This document shows positions 41,506 through 50,199 of a DNA stretch of 64,000 nucleotides, one piece after another. Location of the stretch: positions 248,001 through 312,000 of the forward strand of contig NZ_CP019449.1 of the NCBI RefSeq assembly GCF_001984035.1, read 5' to 3'. Both the position numbers and the translations under genes were made by a program. Below the pieces are notes generated by a model. It saw only the letters and a list, made by a program, of their open reading frames with translations, was not told the DNA's origin and did no database searches. Source of the DNA: Sphingopyxis sp. QXT-31 (GTDB taxonomy: Bacteria; Pseudomonadota; Alphaproteobacteria; Sphingomonadales; Sphingomonadaceae). Numbering within the stretch: position 1 is the first letter of the stretch; each line of letters begins with the position of its first letter.

Positions 41506-43170
41506 CTAAGCCCCATTCGCCGCCGACAAGATCGCCCGCACGCTAGCCGTCGCGACGTCGGTGTCCAGCCCGCACCCAAACAAGCTCTTCCCGTCGGCGG
41601 TGCGGCACTCCACATACGCCGCCGCCTGCACGCCGCTGCCCTGGCCGATCGCGTGCTCGCTGTAATCGACGATGTCCATGATCGGGCCGCCTGACTCGGC
41701 AAGCGCAGCGATGACGCTCGACATCAGGCCGTTGCCGCGGCCGCTGACGCTGCGGGGGGTGCCGTCGATGGTGAGCTTGCCGGCGAAGATGCGGTCGGCG
41801 CCCGAGTGGGTTTCGTGCCAGTCGACGAGCTGGAAGCGCTTGCCCGACGTCGCCAGATACTGGCCCTCGAACGCCTGCCAGATATCCTCGGCGCCGAGTT
41901 CGCGGCTCGTCTGATCGGCCAGCGCCTGGACGATGTGGCTGAAGCTCGCCTGCATCTTCTTGGGGAGCTTGAGGCCCTTGTCCTGTTCGAGCACCCAGGC
42001 GACGCCGCCCTTGCCCGACTGGCTGTTGACGCGGATCACCGCTTCGTAGCTGCGGCCGAGGTCGGCGGGGTCGATGGGCAGATAGGGGACTTCCCAGCGC
42101 TCGTCGTTCTGGCGCTCGCGCGCGGCGAAGCCCTTCTTGATCGCATCCTGATGGCTGCCCGAGAACGCCGTGTAGACGAGCTCGCCGCCATAGGGGTGGC
42201 GCGGGTGGACGGGCAGGTTGTTGCAATATTCGACCACCCCGATGACCTCGTCGATGTTCGAGAAGTCGAGTTCGGGATCGACGCCCTGCGTGTAGAGGTT
42301 GAGCGCGATGGTGACGAGGCAGGTGTTGCCGGTGCGCTCGCCATTGCCGAACAGGCAGCCCTCGACGCGGTCGGCGCCCGCGAGCAGGCCGAGTTCGGCC
42401 GCCGCGACGCCGGTGCCGCGGTCGTTGTGGGTGTGCAGGCTCAGGATCGCGGCGTCGCGGTTGGGCAGGTTCTTGCCGAAATATTCGATCTGGTCGGCGT
42501 AGATGTTCGCGGTCGAGGCCTCGACCGTCGCGGGGAGGTTGAGGATGATCGGGTTGGCGGTGGTGGGCTGGAGTATCTCCATCACCGCCTCGCAGCATTC
42601 GAGGCTGAAATCGAGCTCGGTGGTCGAGAAGCATTCGGGGCTGTACTGGAAGCGCCAGTCGGTGCCGGGCAGGCGCGCGGCATTGTCGCGCAGCTGCTTC
42701 GCGCCCTCGATCGCGATCGCCTTGATGTCGGCCTTGTCCATGCCGAAGACGATCTTGCGCCAGGCGGGGGCGACGGCGTTGTAGACGTGGACGATCGCGG
42801 TCTTTGCGCCCGCGAGGCTGTCGAAGCTGGTGCGGATGAGGTCGGCGCGGCTTTGGGTGAGCACCTGCGGGGTGACGCCCTCCGGGATGCGGCCGCTGCG
42901 CACGAGGTTCTGGATATAGTCGAAGTCGGTCGCGCCGCTGGCGGGGAAGCCGACCTCGATCTCCTTGAAGCCGGCTTTCACCAGCAGGTCGAAGAAGCGC
43001 GTCTTTTTCTCGGCGTCCATCGGGTCGATGAGCGACTGGTTGCCGTCGCGAAGGTCGGTGGAGAGCCAGATCGGCGCCTTGGTGGTGACGCGGGAGGGCC
43101 ATTCGCGGTTCGTGAGCGGAACCTGCGGGAAGGCGCTATACTTGACCGAGGGGTCGCGGAGCATGGTCAT
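41506..43170 (-). CDS. leuA: 2-isopropylmalate synthase
   Basis: A 554-residue enzyme condensing acetyl-CoA and 2-ketoisovalerate, the first step of leucine synthesis. The TIM barrel shows STDLRDGNQSLIDPM (catalytic Arg-Asp) and the metal site LHTHNDRGTGVAAAELG. The C-terminal LeuA regulatory domain (VDWHETHSGADRIFAGKLTI to YVECRTADGKSLFGCG) should bind leucine for feedback inhibition. The length fits the long LeuA type. I chose ATG 43170 (MTMLRDPS); ATG 43164 is an alternative. A leucine-rich leader peptide precedes it. Confidence 0.93.
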   Translation of the reverse strand: MTMLRDPSVKYSAFPQVPLTNREWPSRVTTKAPIWLSTDLRDGNQSLIDPMDAEKKTRFFDLLVKAGFKEIEVGFPASGATDFDYIQNLVRSGRIPEGVTPQVLTQSRADLIRTSFDSLAGAKTAIVHVYNAVAPAWRKIVFGMDKADIKAIAIEGAKQLRDNAARLPGTDWRFQYSPECFSTTELDFSLECCEAVMEILQPTTANPIILNLPATVEASTANIYADQIEYFGKNLPNRDAAILSLHTHNDRGTGVAAAELGLLAGADRVEGCLFGNGERTGNTCLVTIALNLYTQGVDPELDFSNIDEVIGVVEYCNNLPVHPRHPYGGELVYTAFSGSHQDAIKKGFAARERQNDERWEVPYLPIDPADLGRSYEAVIRVNSQSGKGGVAWVLEQDKGLKLPKKMQASFSHIVQALADQTSRELGAEDIWQAFEGQYLATSGKRFQLVDWHETHSGADRIFAGKLTIDGTPRSVSGRGNGLMSSVIAALAESGGPIMDIVDYSEHAIGQGSGVQAAAYVECRTADGKSLFGCGLDTDVATASVRAILSAANGA

Positions 43171-43214
43171 GGACGGGGTTTCTTCTGCTGTCGGTTGCGT
43201 CTGTGTCGATCGGA

Positions 43215-43270
43215 CCCTTGAGCGGGTGGCCGCGACTAGCGCGCAGCCAGTGTCACGCCCAAGGGCGTGT
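43215..43270 (-). promoter_or_regulatory. alternative RNA pairings of the leuA attenuator
   Basis: In the minus-strand RNA, CCCTTGGGCG (43256-43265) can pair over 10 bases (one G-U) with CGCTCAAGGG (43215-43224). This excludes the local hairpin of 43254-43270. A third stem GGCTGCG/CGCGGCC lies between them. No T-run follows, so control may act on translation or through Rho. Confidence 0.5.
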
Positions 43271-43303
43271 AAGTCGCAGAAGAAGAAGGGCGTTGCCGCG
43301 CAT
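43253..43303 (-). CDS. leuA leader peptide (attenuator)
   Basis: A 16-codon frame, MRGNALLLLRLTRPWA, ends 82 bases before leuA. Five of its codons are leucine, four in a row (CTT CTT CTT CTG) and a fifth after one Arg. The end of the frame forms the hairpin CACGCCC-TT-GGGCGTG. The same bases can pair instead with a downstream stretch (see the attenuator entry). This is the classical layout of leucine-dependent attenuation. No ribosome site was identified with certainty. Confidence 0.7.
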   Translation of the reverse strand: MRGNALLLLRLTRPWA

Positions 43304-43374
43304 GGCCGTCCCAATGATGCAAAATGTCGCGGCGTGCAAGGGGGGAATGATAAAATTGCGCGGGAGGGGCGGGA

Positions 43375-43866
43375 TCAGCCCTTGACCCACTCCACCTTCG
43401 GATCGTCGAAATCGACGACGTCGGCGAGTTCGTAGACATTGGCATAGCCATAGCCGACGAGGTTGATGAAGGTCTGGATATTGAGCGCGAGCGGCGCCGA
43501 TTTGAGCGGCACGGGGCTGCGGTGGTTCGAGAAATTATTGTTGCAATAGATGAGGATCGGGCGGTCCGGGTCGGCGCCGATCACCGCGGCGAGGCTTTCG
43601 GCGGTGAAGTCGGTCAGCGGCAGGTTGACCGCGCCGGCGATATGGCCGCGCGCGAAGGCGTCCTTCGAGCGCGCGTCGAGGAGCAGCACGCCGGGCTCGG
43701 CGGCTTCGGCCTTGAAGGCGTCGAAGGGCATCAGCCGCGCCGCGCGCTGCGGCGCGACCGCGGCGGTGAGCGCCTGGAAGCCCGGATAGTCGATCTGCGG
43801 ATTGGCGGGTGCCTGGGCGAGGGCGGGGGCTGCGGCGAGCGCGGCGGCGAGCAGGATGATGCGCAT
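43375..43866 (-). CDS. periplasmic rhodanese-like protein
   Basis: A 163-residue protein with a signal peptide (MRIILLAAALAAAPALAQA) and one rhodanese domain. The core includes VLLLDARSKDAFARGHIAGA and AVNLPLTDF. The active-site loop is LIYCNNNFSNH, with the expected catalytic Cys. Sulfur transfer or thiol binding in the periplasm is probable; the substrate is unknown. It lies upstream of the leuA leader on the same strand. Confidence 0.85.
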   Translation of the reverse strand: MRIILLAAALAAAPALAQAPANPQIDYPGFQALTAAVAPQRAARLMPFDAFKAEAAEPGVLLLDARSKDAFARGHIAGAVNLPLTDFTAESLAAVIGADPDRPILIYCNNNFSNHRSPVPLKSAPLALNIQTFINLVGYGYANVYELADVVDFDDPKVEWVKG

Positions 43867-43940
43867 GATGGTCCTCCCTTGATGGAAGGATGCTAGGCGC
43901 GGCGAGCTGCACCGGCGATGAACCCCGGGCCGCCCGAGCG

Positions 43941-44300
43941 TCAGGCCGCTTCGTCTTCCGCGCCTTCCTCCTCTTCCTCATATTCGAACAATTCTTCCTC
44001 GATCATATTGTCGATGGCGTGGACGCGGACGCCGAGGACCCAGTCTTCGAGCGGGCCTTCCCACGCGGCCTCGACCGGGGTGAGGACGTCCGCGGCGGCT
44101 TCGGACGGGCGGTCGCCGACGAGGTCGAAGTCCTGAAAGCCGTCCTCGGGTGCGTCGATGTAGATATGCGCCTCGAGCCGGACGTTGGTCCAGCCGGCGG
44201 TGGGGGCGAGGCCCTCGGCCTCGACGGTCAGCTGCTCCTGCTCGTCGTCGCCGGTGACGAAGGCGGTGATTTCGACGATTTCGCGTACCAGTTCGCTCAT
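43941..44300 (-). CDS. acidic hypothetical protein
   Basis: A 119-residue protein, MSELVREIVEITAFVTGDD..., with a beta-rich body (TNVRLEAHIYIDAPEDGFQD) and a very acidic C-terminus (EEELFEYEEEEEGAEDEA). No domain is recognised. I chose the start MSELVREI (ATG 44300) over the longer frame, which would run into the terminator hairpin. It is isolated, downstream of that terminator. Confidence 0.6.
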   Translation of the reverse strand: MSELVREIVEITAFVTGDDEQEQLTVEAEGLAPTAGWTNVRLEAHIYIDAPEDGFQDFDLVGDRPSEAAADVLTPVEAAWEGPLEDWVLGVRVHAIDNMIEEELFEYEEEEEGAEDEAA

Positions 44301-44319
44301 GTCACGGGCTCCTGCGGGC

Positions 44320-44368
44320 AAAAAAAAGGGGCGGGGGCCCAAGGGTCTCTGACCCTGGCCCGCGCCCC
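44320..44368 (-). terminator. rho-independent terminator after the YceI gene
   Basis: On the minus strand a long stem (GGGGCGCGGGCC pairing with GGCCCCCGCCCC, one mismatch), topped by AGGGT/ACCCT, is followed by eight T (44327-44320). It lies 38 bases after the YceI stop codon. Confidence 0.88.
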
Positions 44369-44405
44369 GATTCTTAGCCGCGGCGTGTGACAGATTGGCG
44401 CGCGC

Positions 44406-45053
44406 CTACTGTTTTTCGAAGGCGGCTTGGATCTCGAGCTCGACCGTGTCGCTGACCGCGGGGATGCCGTAGGCGATGCCGAAGTCGCTGCGCTTGATGG
44501 TCGCCTCGGCGTTGAAACCGACGGTTTCCTTCTTGTTATAGGGGTTGGTGCCCGCGCCGTGGAAATCGACGTCGAGCGTCACCGGCTTGGTGACGCCGTT
44601 CAGCGTCAGGTTGCCGGTGACCTTGGCCTCGTCGCCATCTTCGTCGACGACGACGCTGGTCGAGACGAATTTGGCGTCGGCGGGGGCGGCGCCGAAGAAG
44701 TCGGGCTTGCCGCCGTCCTTGCCCGCGCGCAGCAGGTGGCCGGTGAGGCCGGTGCTGGCGGTGGTGACCTTGGCAACGGGGATCGTCACCTCGACCTTCG
44801 ACGCGGCCGGGTTGGCGGGGTCGAGCACGAGCGTGCCGGCGACGTCGCCGAAGAGGCCCGAATATTTGCTGAAGCCGAAATGGTCGACCTCCCACACGAC
44901 GAGCGTGTGGCCGGGGTCGGCGACATAAGTGCCCGCGGCGACGCGGCTCTTGTCGGGCGCGCCCGGCGGGCCGCTGTTCTGCGCGATGACGGGGACGGCG
45001 ATCGCCGCGGCGATCGCGGCGAGGGGAAGGGCGGTGCGGAAGAGCTTGTTCAT
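44406..45053 (-). CDS. YceI-family periplasmic lipid-binding protein
   Basis: A 215-residue protein with a signal peptide (FRTALPLAAIAAAIAVPVIA). The YceI lipocalin-like barrel shows YVADPGHTLVVWEVDHFGFS, KYSGLFGDVAGTLVLDP and VTGNLTLNGVTKPVTLDVDF, ending DSDFGIAYGIPAVSDTVELE-like. YceI proteins bind isoprenoid chains such as ubiquinone precursors. The C-terminus is complete. It is followed by a strong terminator and so is probably monocistronic. Confidence 0.92.
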   Translation of the reverse strand: MNKLFRTALPLAAIAAAIAVPVIAQNSGPPGAPDKSRVAAGTYVADPGHTLVVWEVDHFGFSKYSGLFGDVAGTLVLDPANPAASKVEVTIPVAKVTTASTGLTGHLLRAGKDGGKPDFFGAAPADAKFVSTSVVVDEDGDEAKVTGNLTLNGVTKPVTLDVDFHGAGTNPYNKKETVGFNAEATIKRSDFGIAYGIPAVSDTVELEIQAAFEKQ

Positions 45054-45206
45054 GACCGGGGGGACTCCGTGCAGATGGGAGGGCGCAGGCTAGGGCGGCA
45101 GCGGGGGCTGCGTCAATGCTTCGGGACGGACGGCGCGGAAACGCTGGGTTTCCGATGCGGCGGCAATCGGGTTTGTCGGCGGCGCGGGGCATGCTATCCG
45201 GGCGGC

Positions 45207-45533
45207 ATGAGCCTTTCTGCCACTGCCCTCGCCGACGCTGCGCAGTGGGTCGCCGCCGTCGCGACCGGATCGGTCGCTACCGGCGTTGCGACGATCGCGG
45301 TGGCGGCGGTCGGCTTTGCGATGCTGGCGGGGCGGATCGACGTGCGGCGCGGGGCGAGGGTGATCCTGGGGTGCTTCATCGTCTTCGGCGCGCCGACTAT
45401 CGCGGCGGGCTTCACGCAATGGCTGGGGGAGGGCGAGCAGGTCGCGGTGCAGGCGGCGGCGCTGCCCGCCGCGCCCGCGCCGCCGCCTGCGCAGCCGCAT
45501 GATCCTTATGCCGGGGCTTCGTTGATTCGGTGA
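45207..45533 (+). CDS. orphan TrbC/VirB2-like small membrane protein
   Basis: A 108-residue protein starting at ATG 45207. Two hydrophobic helices (QWVAAVATGSVATGVATIAV and RVILGCFIVFGAPTIAAGFT) flank the short basic loop GRIDVRRGAR, as in VirB2/TrbC pilins. The tail is Ala/Pro-rich. VirB2 is the major pilin of type IV secretion systems, but no other conjugation gene is in the window. It may be an orphan or a different small membrane protein. Confidence 0.6.
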   Translation: MSLSATALADAAQWVAAVATGSVATGVATIAVAAVGFAMLAGRIDVRRGARVILGCFIVFGAPTIAAGFTQWLGEGEQVAVQAAALPAAPAPPPAQPHDPYAGASLIR

Positions 45534-45540
45534 GCGAGTT

Positions 45541-45680
45541 AGCGCCGGTTTGCCCACCCCGCTGCGACTAACGAGCAAGCTCGTAAGTCTCGCTGCCCAG
45601 TGCCGGGTGAACAGTCCCCCGGACTGTTCAGGTCATGCCGGGGGCATGACCGACCCGAAACTCGCTTGCGGGAGGGGTTA
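45541..45680. repeat. cluster of short hairpins (family E-like)
   Basis: Two perfect hairpins, GAACAGTC/GACTGTTC (45609-45629) and GTCATGCC/GGCATGAC (45632-45650), sit in a degenerate repeat that includes gcgactaacgagcaagctcg. No gene is seen in the gap. Confidence 0.55.
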
Positions 45681-45686
45681 GCGCGC

Positions 45687-46097
45687 TCAGCGCGTCGAGC
45701 GGCGTTCCGCGAACCATTGGCGCAGCATCGCGCTGGTGCAGCCGGTGAAGCCGTAGCTGCCTACCGCCGAGCAGCTGTTGGGGCGGCTCAGCCGGGCGAT
45801 ATCGTCGTGCGCCTCGACGGTCGAGGCCCAGCTGCCGCCGCCGCCGACATCCTCTTCGCGCAGTTCTTCGCGCAGTTCCTTGGGGACGCGGTAACGATCG
45901 GCCTCGGGCTCCTGCGCGCAGACGACGATCTCGTCGCCCTCGGCCTCGGGGCATTCGTCATTGCCATAGGCGATGAGGAAGGAGAATTTCTCGGGCGGCT
46001 GCGACGTTTGCGCCAGATCCTCGACCTGCGCCGCGGCAGGCGCGGCGAAGGCCAGCGCCGCGAGCAGCGGGAGCAGGAGGCGGGTCGGCTTGGTCAT
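45687..46097 (-). CDS. secreted hypothetical protein
   Basis: A 136-residue protein with a clear signal peptide (LLLPLLAALAFAAPAAAQV). The mature part contains NDECPEAEGDEIVVCAQEPE and GSYGFTGCTSAMLRQWFAER, with four cysteines that could form two disulfides. No known domain is recognised, though the EGDEIVVCA pattern is frequent in sphingomonad periplasmic proteins. It is convergent with the VirB2-like gene and divergent from the YHS protein gene. Confidence 0.65.
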   Translation of the reverse strand: MTKPTRLLLPLLAALAFAAPAAAQVEDLAQTSQPPEKFSFLIAYGNDECPEAEGDEIVVCAQEPEADRYRVPKELREELREEDVGGGGSWASTVEAHDDIARLSRPNSCSAVGSYGFTGCTSAMLRQWFAERRSTR

Positions 46098-46269
46098 CGC
46101 GGCGTCATTCCCTCAACAAACCCCTGTCCCCGCATCTATGCTTAGGCGGCGAAGATGAACATAGGCCGAATTGCCGTGGCGCGCGCGTAACTTTCGCGGG
46201 GCGGGGGGCGAACCCAAGGCAACGCGCGCCGCGGCATCGGGCCGGGCAGCGCGAAGATGGAGATACCCC

Positions 46270-46755
46270 ATGAAAAACCAAGCCCTGTTCGTGCTGCTCG
46301 CGGCGCTGCTCGCCCCGCTGTCGGTCGCGGTGTTCACCCCGCAGGCCTATGCCAAGCCCGTCTATGTCGGGGTCGAGGGCGGCAAGGTGGCGGTCAGCGG
46401 CTATGACACGGTCAGCTATTTCGACGGCGACGGCGTGCCGGTGAGGGGCGATGCGAATTTCGCGGTCGAGCATGACGGCGCACTCTATCATTTCGCCAAT
46501 GCCGCCAATGCCGCGCGCTTCCAGGCCAATCCGCAAGCGTTCGCGCCCCAATATGGCGGGCACTGCGCCTGGGCGATGTCCCGCGGTTACCTCGCGCCGG
46601 GCGATCCGCTCGCTTACGCTGTGGTGGACGGCAGACTGTACCTGAACTTCAACCAGGAGGTGAAGGCGAAGTGGGACGCGGACCGCGCGGGCTTCATCGC
46701 GGCGGCGGAGAAGAATTGGGCGGTGGTGCCGGAGGATGCCAAGTTCGGGGGGTGA
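46270..46755 (+). CDS. periplasmic YHS-domain protein
   Basis: A 161-residue protein starting at ATG 46270 with a signal peptide (ALFVLLAALLAPLSVAVFTP). The YHS-like region is VAVSGYDTVSYFDGDGVPVR to HDGALYHFANAANAARFQAN and FAPQYGGHCAWAMSRG, a pattern of proteins thought to bind metal ions. The function is unknown. It is followed by repeat B3. Confidence 0.83.
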   Translation: MKNQALFVLLAALLAPLSVAVFTPQAYAKPVYVGVEGGKVAVSGYDTVSYFDGDGVPVRGDANFAVEHDGALYHFANAANAARFQANPQAFAPQYGGHCAWAMSRGYLAPGDPLAYAVVDGRLYLNFNQEVKAKWDADRAGFIAAAEKNWAVVPEDAKFGG

Positions 46756-46792
46756 GGCTGGATTGGGGGTGGGGAGCGGACGGTCCTCTATT

Positions 46793-46873
46793 TCCGTTCG
46801 TGTCGAGCGAAGTCGAGACACGCTTGGAAAGCGCCGGCCTTCACGTGTCTCGACTTCGCTCGACACGAACGGG
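46793..46873. repeat. paired inverted repeat, family B (copy 3)
   Basis: Arms CGTTCGTGTCGAGCGAAGTC and its complement, about 30 bases apart, between the convergent YHS and bioA genes. Almost the same arms as copy 2. Confidence 0.85.
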
Positions 46874-46917
46874 TTTTGTAGCGCGGTTTGTCCGCTTCCG
46901 CCCGATACCGGCCATTT

Positions 46918-48177
46918 CTAGATCGCGTCCAGCGACGCCCCGATCACGCCCCACACCTGCGCCAGTTCCTCCGCCGCGATGCAATAGGGCGGCATGACGT
47001 AGACGGTGTTGCCGAGCGGGCGGAGGAGGACGCCGCGGTCGCGATGGAAGGCGATCAGGCGCGGGGCGAGGGTCGAGAGATAGCCCGAGTCCGCCACGAC
47101 GATGTCGAGCGCGGCGATGGTGCCGAGACGGCGGGGATTCGCGACGCGCGGGTCGTGGCCGAGCAGCGACAGGTGCGCGGCCTGCGCGTCGGCGAGCGCG
47201 TCGATGCGCTGCTGCACCGGCTCGTCGCGCCAGATTTCGAGGTTCGCCGCCGCCGCGGCGCAGGCGATCGGGTTCGCGGTGTAGCTCGACGAATGGTAGA
47301 AAGTTTTGCTGCGGTCGGTCGAGAAGTGCGCTTCGTAGATCGGCTCGATGCAGAGCGTCACCGCGAGCGGCAGGCTGCCGCCGGTGAGGCCTTTGGAGAG
47401 GCAGACGATGTCGGGGATGACGCCCGCTTGGTCGCAGGCGAAACGCGTGCCGGTGCGGCCCCAGCCGGTCATCACTTCGTCGGCGATGAAGAGCACGCCG
47501 TGGCGCGCGCAGATGGCGCGCATCTCGGCGAGCACCCACGCGGGGTAGATGAGCATGCCGCCGGCGCCGAGGATGAGGGGTTCGACGATGAAGGCGGCCG
47601 GCTTTTGGGCGCACGCGGTTTCGAGCGCGTCGAGGGCGGCTTGCTCCATGCCTTCGTGCGGGAAGGGAATGGTGTCGACCTCGAACAGCAGGGGCTGCCA
47701 AGCGCGGTTGTAGACGCCGCGCTCGCCGACCGACATCGTGCCGATGGTGTCGCCATGATAGCTATGCTCGAGCACGAGGATGCGGCTGCGCGGCTCTCCG
47801 ATGTTGAACCAATAGCCGAGCGCCATCTTGAGCGCGACCTCGACGCTGGTCGAGCCCGAGTCCGAGAAGAAGACGCGGGTCAGCGGATCGGGGGTGATGC
47901 GGATCAGTTCGGCGGCGAGACTCTCGGCGGGCTCGTGCGTCCAGCCGGCGAAGATGAGCTGGTCGAGCCTTTCGGACTGCTCGCGGATCGCGGCCATGAT
48001 GCGCGGGTGCGCGTGGCCGTGGGTGGTGACCCACCAGCTGCTGATCGCATCGATCCAGTGGTTGCCGTCGGCGTCGTAGAGGCGCGCGCCTTCGCCGCGG
48101 GCGATGAGCGGAATGGCATCGCCGAGCCCGTGCTGGGTGAAGGGGTGCCAGATGGGGGATTGATGGTCGAGTTTCAT
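46918..48177 (-). CDS. bioA: adenosylmethionine-8-amino-7-oxononanoate transaminase
   Basis: A 419-residue class III aminotransferase converting KAPA to DAPA in biotin synthesis, with S-adenosylmethionine as amino donor. N-terminus: SPIWHPFTQHGLGDAIPLI. PLP site: LFIADEVMTGWGRTGTRFAC, with the lysine in CLSKGLTGGSLPLAV. The Tyr/Trp substrate features are typical (WWVTTHGHAHPRI). It follows bioD on the same strand after a family C repeat. Confidence 0.94.
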   Translation of the reverse strand: MKLDHQSPIWHPFTQHGLGDAIPLIARGEGARLYDADGNHWIDAISSWWVTTHGHAHPRIMAAIREQSERLDQLIFAGWTHEPAESLAAELIRITPDPLTRVFFSDSGSTSVEVALKMALGYWFNIGEPRSRILVLEHSYHGDTIGTMSVGERGVYNRAWQPLLFEVDTIPFPHEGMEQAALDALETACAQKPAAFIVEPLILGAGGMLIYPAWVLAEMRAICARHGVLFIADEVMTGWGRTGTRFACDQAGVIPDIVCLSKGLTGGSLPLAVTLCIEPIYEAHFSTDRSKTFYHSSSYTANPIACAAAAANLEIWRDEPVQQRIDALADAQAAHLSLLGHDPRVANPRRLGTIAALDIVVADSGYLSTLAPRLIAFHRDRGVLLRPLGNTVYVMPPYCIAAEELAQVWGVIGASLDAI

Positions 48178-48198
48178 GGGCGCGCCCTATATTACATC

Positions 48199-48275
48199 GT
48201 CATCCCGGCGAAGGCCGGGATCTCGCCAGTACGTCATAATTCGAGGTCGAGATCCCGGCCTTCGCCGGGATGACG
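48199..48275. repeat. paired inverted repeat, family C (copy 2)
   Basis: Arms CGTCATCCCGGCGAAGGCCG and its complement, about 35 bases apart, between bioD and bioA inside the operon. The hairpin could process or attenuate the bio transcript. Confidence 0.88.
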
Positions 48276-48280
48276 AATAT

Positions 48281-48889
48281 CTATTGGAAGTCCGTGAGAT
48301 CGAAGTTTGCTGCGAAAGCCTGCGCAAGAGCCTCGGGGGTCAGCGGATCGACGATCGGCAGGCGGCCGAGGCGGCGGACGCCGCTGAGCTCCGCGATGAT
48401 CGCTTCGCTGTCTTCGACCGCGTCGCCGAGGAAGGCGAGGCCGTGGATCGGGACGTTGCGGCTTTTGAGGGCTTCGATGGTCAGCAGGCTGTGGTTGATC
48501 GTGCCGAGGCTGGTGCGCGCGCAGACGATGACCGGGATATGCCAGCGCGCGAAGAGATCGGCGTAGAGCAGGGCGCGCGTGACGGGGACGAGTGCGCCGC
48601 CGGCGCCTTCGACGATGAGGTCGCCGGGCGGAGGCGTCAGGGCGTCGGGGTCGATGGTGACGCCGTCGATCTCGGCGGCCAGGTGCGGCGAGGCGGGGGT
48701 GGCGAGGCGATACGCCTCGACGCGCACGGGCACGCCCGCGAGGCGCGCGACGGCTTCGCTGTCGGTTTCGTCTTCGAGGCCCGACTGGATCGGTTTCCAA
48801 TAGGGGGCGTGCGTCGCGCCGGCGAGCGCGGCGCTGAAGATCGTCTTGCCGATGCCGGTGTCGGCGCCGGTGACGACGAAGCGCGTCAT
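48281..48889 (-). CDS. bioD: dethiobiotin synthetase
   Basis: A 202-residue ATP-dependent carboxylase that makes dethiobiotin from DAPA and CO2. P-loop: [18 protein letters not shown]; substrate lysine: YWKPIQSG; Mg/ATP region: [13 protein letters not shown]. It overlaps bioF by four bases (ATG 48889 and the bioF stop), which indicates a bioF-bioD-bioA operon. Confidence 0.94.
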   Translation of the reverse strand: MTRFVVTGADTGIGKTIFSAALAGATHAPYWKPIQSGLEDETDSEAVARLAGVPVRVEAYRLATPASPHLAAEIDGVTIDPDALTPPPGDLIVEGAGGALVPVTRALLYADLFARWHIPVIVCARTSLGTINHSLLTIEALKSRNVPIHGLAFLGDAVEDSEAIIAELSGVRRLGRLPIVDPLTPEALAQAFAANFDLTDFQ

Positions 48890-50022
48890 GCCGCGGCCAT
48901 CGACGCGGCGAGCGTGTCGGCCATGCGGTCGATGTCGGCCTCGGTCACATTGAGCGTGATCGCGATGCGGAGCCGCGCACTGCCGTGCGGGACGGTCGGC
49001 GGGCGGATGCCGCGGATGTCGAAGCCCGCCTCCTGCAGCGCGCCCGCGATGCGCATCGTGCGCTTGTTGTCGCCGATGACGACGGGCAGGATCTGGCTGC
49101 GGCTGGCGGGCAGGCCGAGCGCGGCGAGGCGGGTTTCGGCGTGCGCGACGAGCGCGTGGAGATGCGCCGCGCGCTCGGGCGCGTTGGCGACGATCTCGAG
49201 CGCCTGGTGGACGAGCCACGCCATCAGCGGCGACGGCGCCGTCGAGAAGATGAAGGGGCGGCCGCGGTTGATCAGGAAATCGCGGACGATTTGCGGGCCG
49301 CAGAGGAGCGCGCCCTCGCAGCCGAGCGCCTTGCCGCAGGTGTGGAGGGTGACGAGGTTGTCGCGGCCCGCCAGCCGGTGCGCGAGGCCCTGGCCCGCGG
49401 GGCCGTAGACGCCGGTGGCATGCGCCTCGTCGACCACGAGGATGGCGTCGTGGCGGTCGGCGACCTTGGCGAGCGCGGCGAGCGGGGCGCGGTCGCCGTC
49501 CATGCTGTACAGGCTTTCGACCGCGATCCACGCCGTGCCCTTGCCGCCGCGCGCGCGCCAGGCGGCGATCGCGTCGTCGAAGGCCTGCGGATCGTTGTGC
49601 AGCGCCGATGCGCGCTCGGCGCGGCCGAGCTTCATGCCGTCGTGCGCGCTGGCGTGGATGAGCGCGTCGTGGACGATGAGGTCGCCGCGCTGGGGCAGCG
49701 TGGCGAAGAGCGCGGCGTTGGCGGCGAAACCCGTGGGGAAGAAGAGCGCGGCCTCGCTGCCATAATGGCGCGCGGCGTGCGCCTCGAGCGCTTCATGCTC
49801 GTCGTGATTGCCGCGCAGCAGGCGCGAGCCGCCCGAGCCGGCGGGGATACCGCGGCGCAGGCCCTCGGCGAGCGCCTCGTTGAGGAGGTAGGAGTTCGCG
49901 AGGCCGAGATAGTCGTTCGAGGCGAAATCGACGCCCGCGCGCGGGCTGAGCGCGCGGCGTCGGTTTTCGGTGGCGAGGCCGGCGAGGTCGGCGTGGTGCG
50001 CGGCGAAGGGGGAGGTCACCAT
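48886..50022 (-). CDS. bioF: 8-amino-7-oxononanoate synthase
   Basis: A 378-residue PLP alpha-oxoamine synthase condensing pimeloyl-ACP/CoA with alanine. Motifs: [57 protein letters not shown] and the PLP lysine in [20 protein letters not shown] chose ATG 50022 (GAGAGAAG upstream). It is the first gene of bioF-bioD-bioA. bioB and bioC/H functions are not in the window. Confidence 0.93.
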   Translation of the reverse strand: MVTSPFAAHHADLAGLATENRRRALSPRAGVDFASNDYLGLANSYLLNEALAEGLRRGIPAGSGGSRLLRGNHDEHEALEAHAARHYGSEAALFFPTGFAANAALFATLPQRGDLIVHDALIHASAHDGMKLGRAERASALHNDPQAFDDAIAAWRARGGKGTAWIAVESLYSMDGDRAPLAALAKVADRHDAILVVDEAHATGVYGPAGQGLAHRLAGRDNLVTLHTCGKALGCEGALLCGPQIVRDFLINRGRPFIFSTAPSPLMAWLVHQALEIVANAPERAAHLHALVAHAETRLAALGLPASRSQILPVVIGDNKRTMRIAGALQEAGFDIRGIRPPTVPHGSARLRIAITLNVTEADIDRMADTLAASMAAA

Positions 50023-50073
50023 GGTCTTCTCTCTTCGGTCTTCATCGTGCAGGCGGGCATCCCGGTCCCGGTA

Positions 50074-50147
50074 TCTTCTCTTCGTGCCTTTGTGCCTTCG
50101 TGCGAGATTTTTTTGACTCGCACAAAGGCACAAAGGCACGAAGAGGA
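50074..50147. repeat. inverted repeat, family F
   Basis: Arms CTCTTCGTGCCTTTGTGCC and GGCACAAAGGCACGAAGAG with an additional tgcga/tcgca at the inner end form a stem of about 26 bp around gatttttttgac. It lies upstream of bioF and could affect its transcript. Confidence 0.75.
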
Positions 50148-50199
50148 AAATGACGGATTTCCGCTGACGCGGGAGTGACGAAATTTGTTGAACGGCGGG

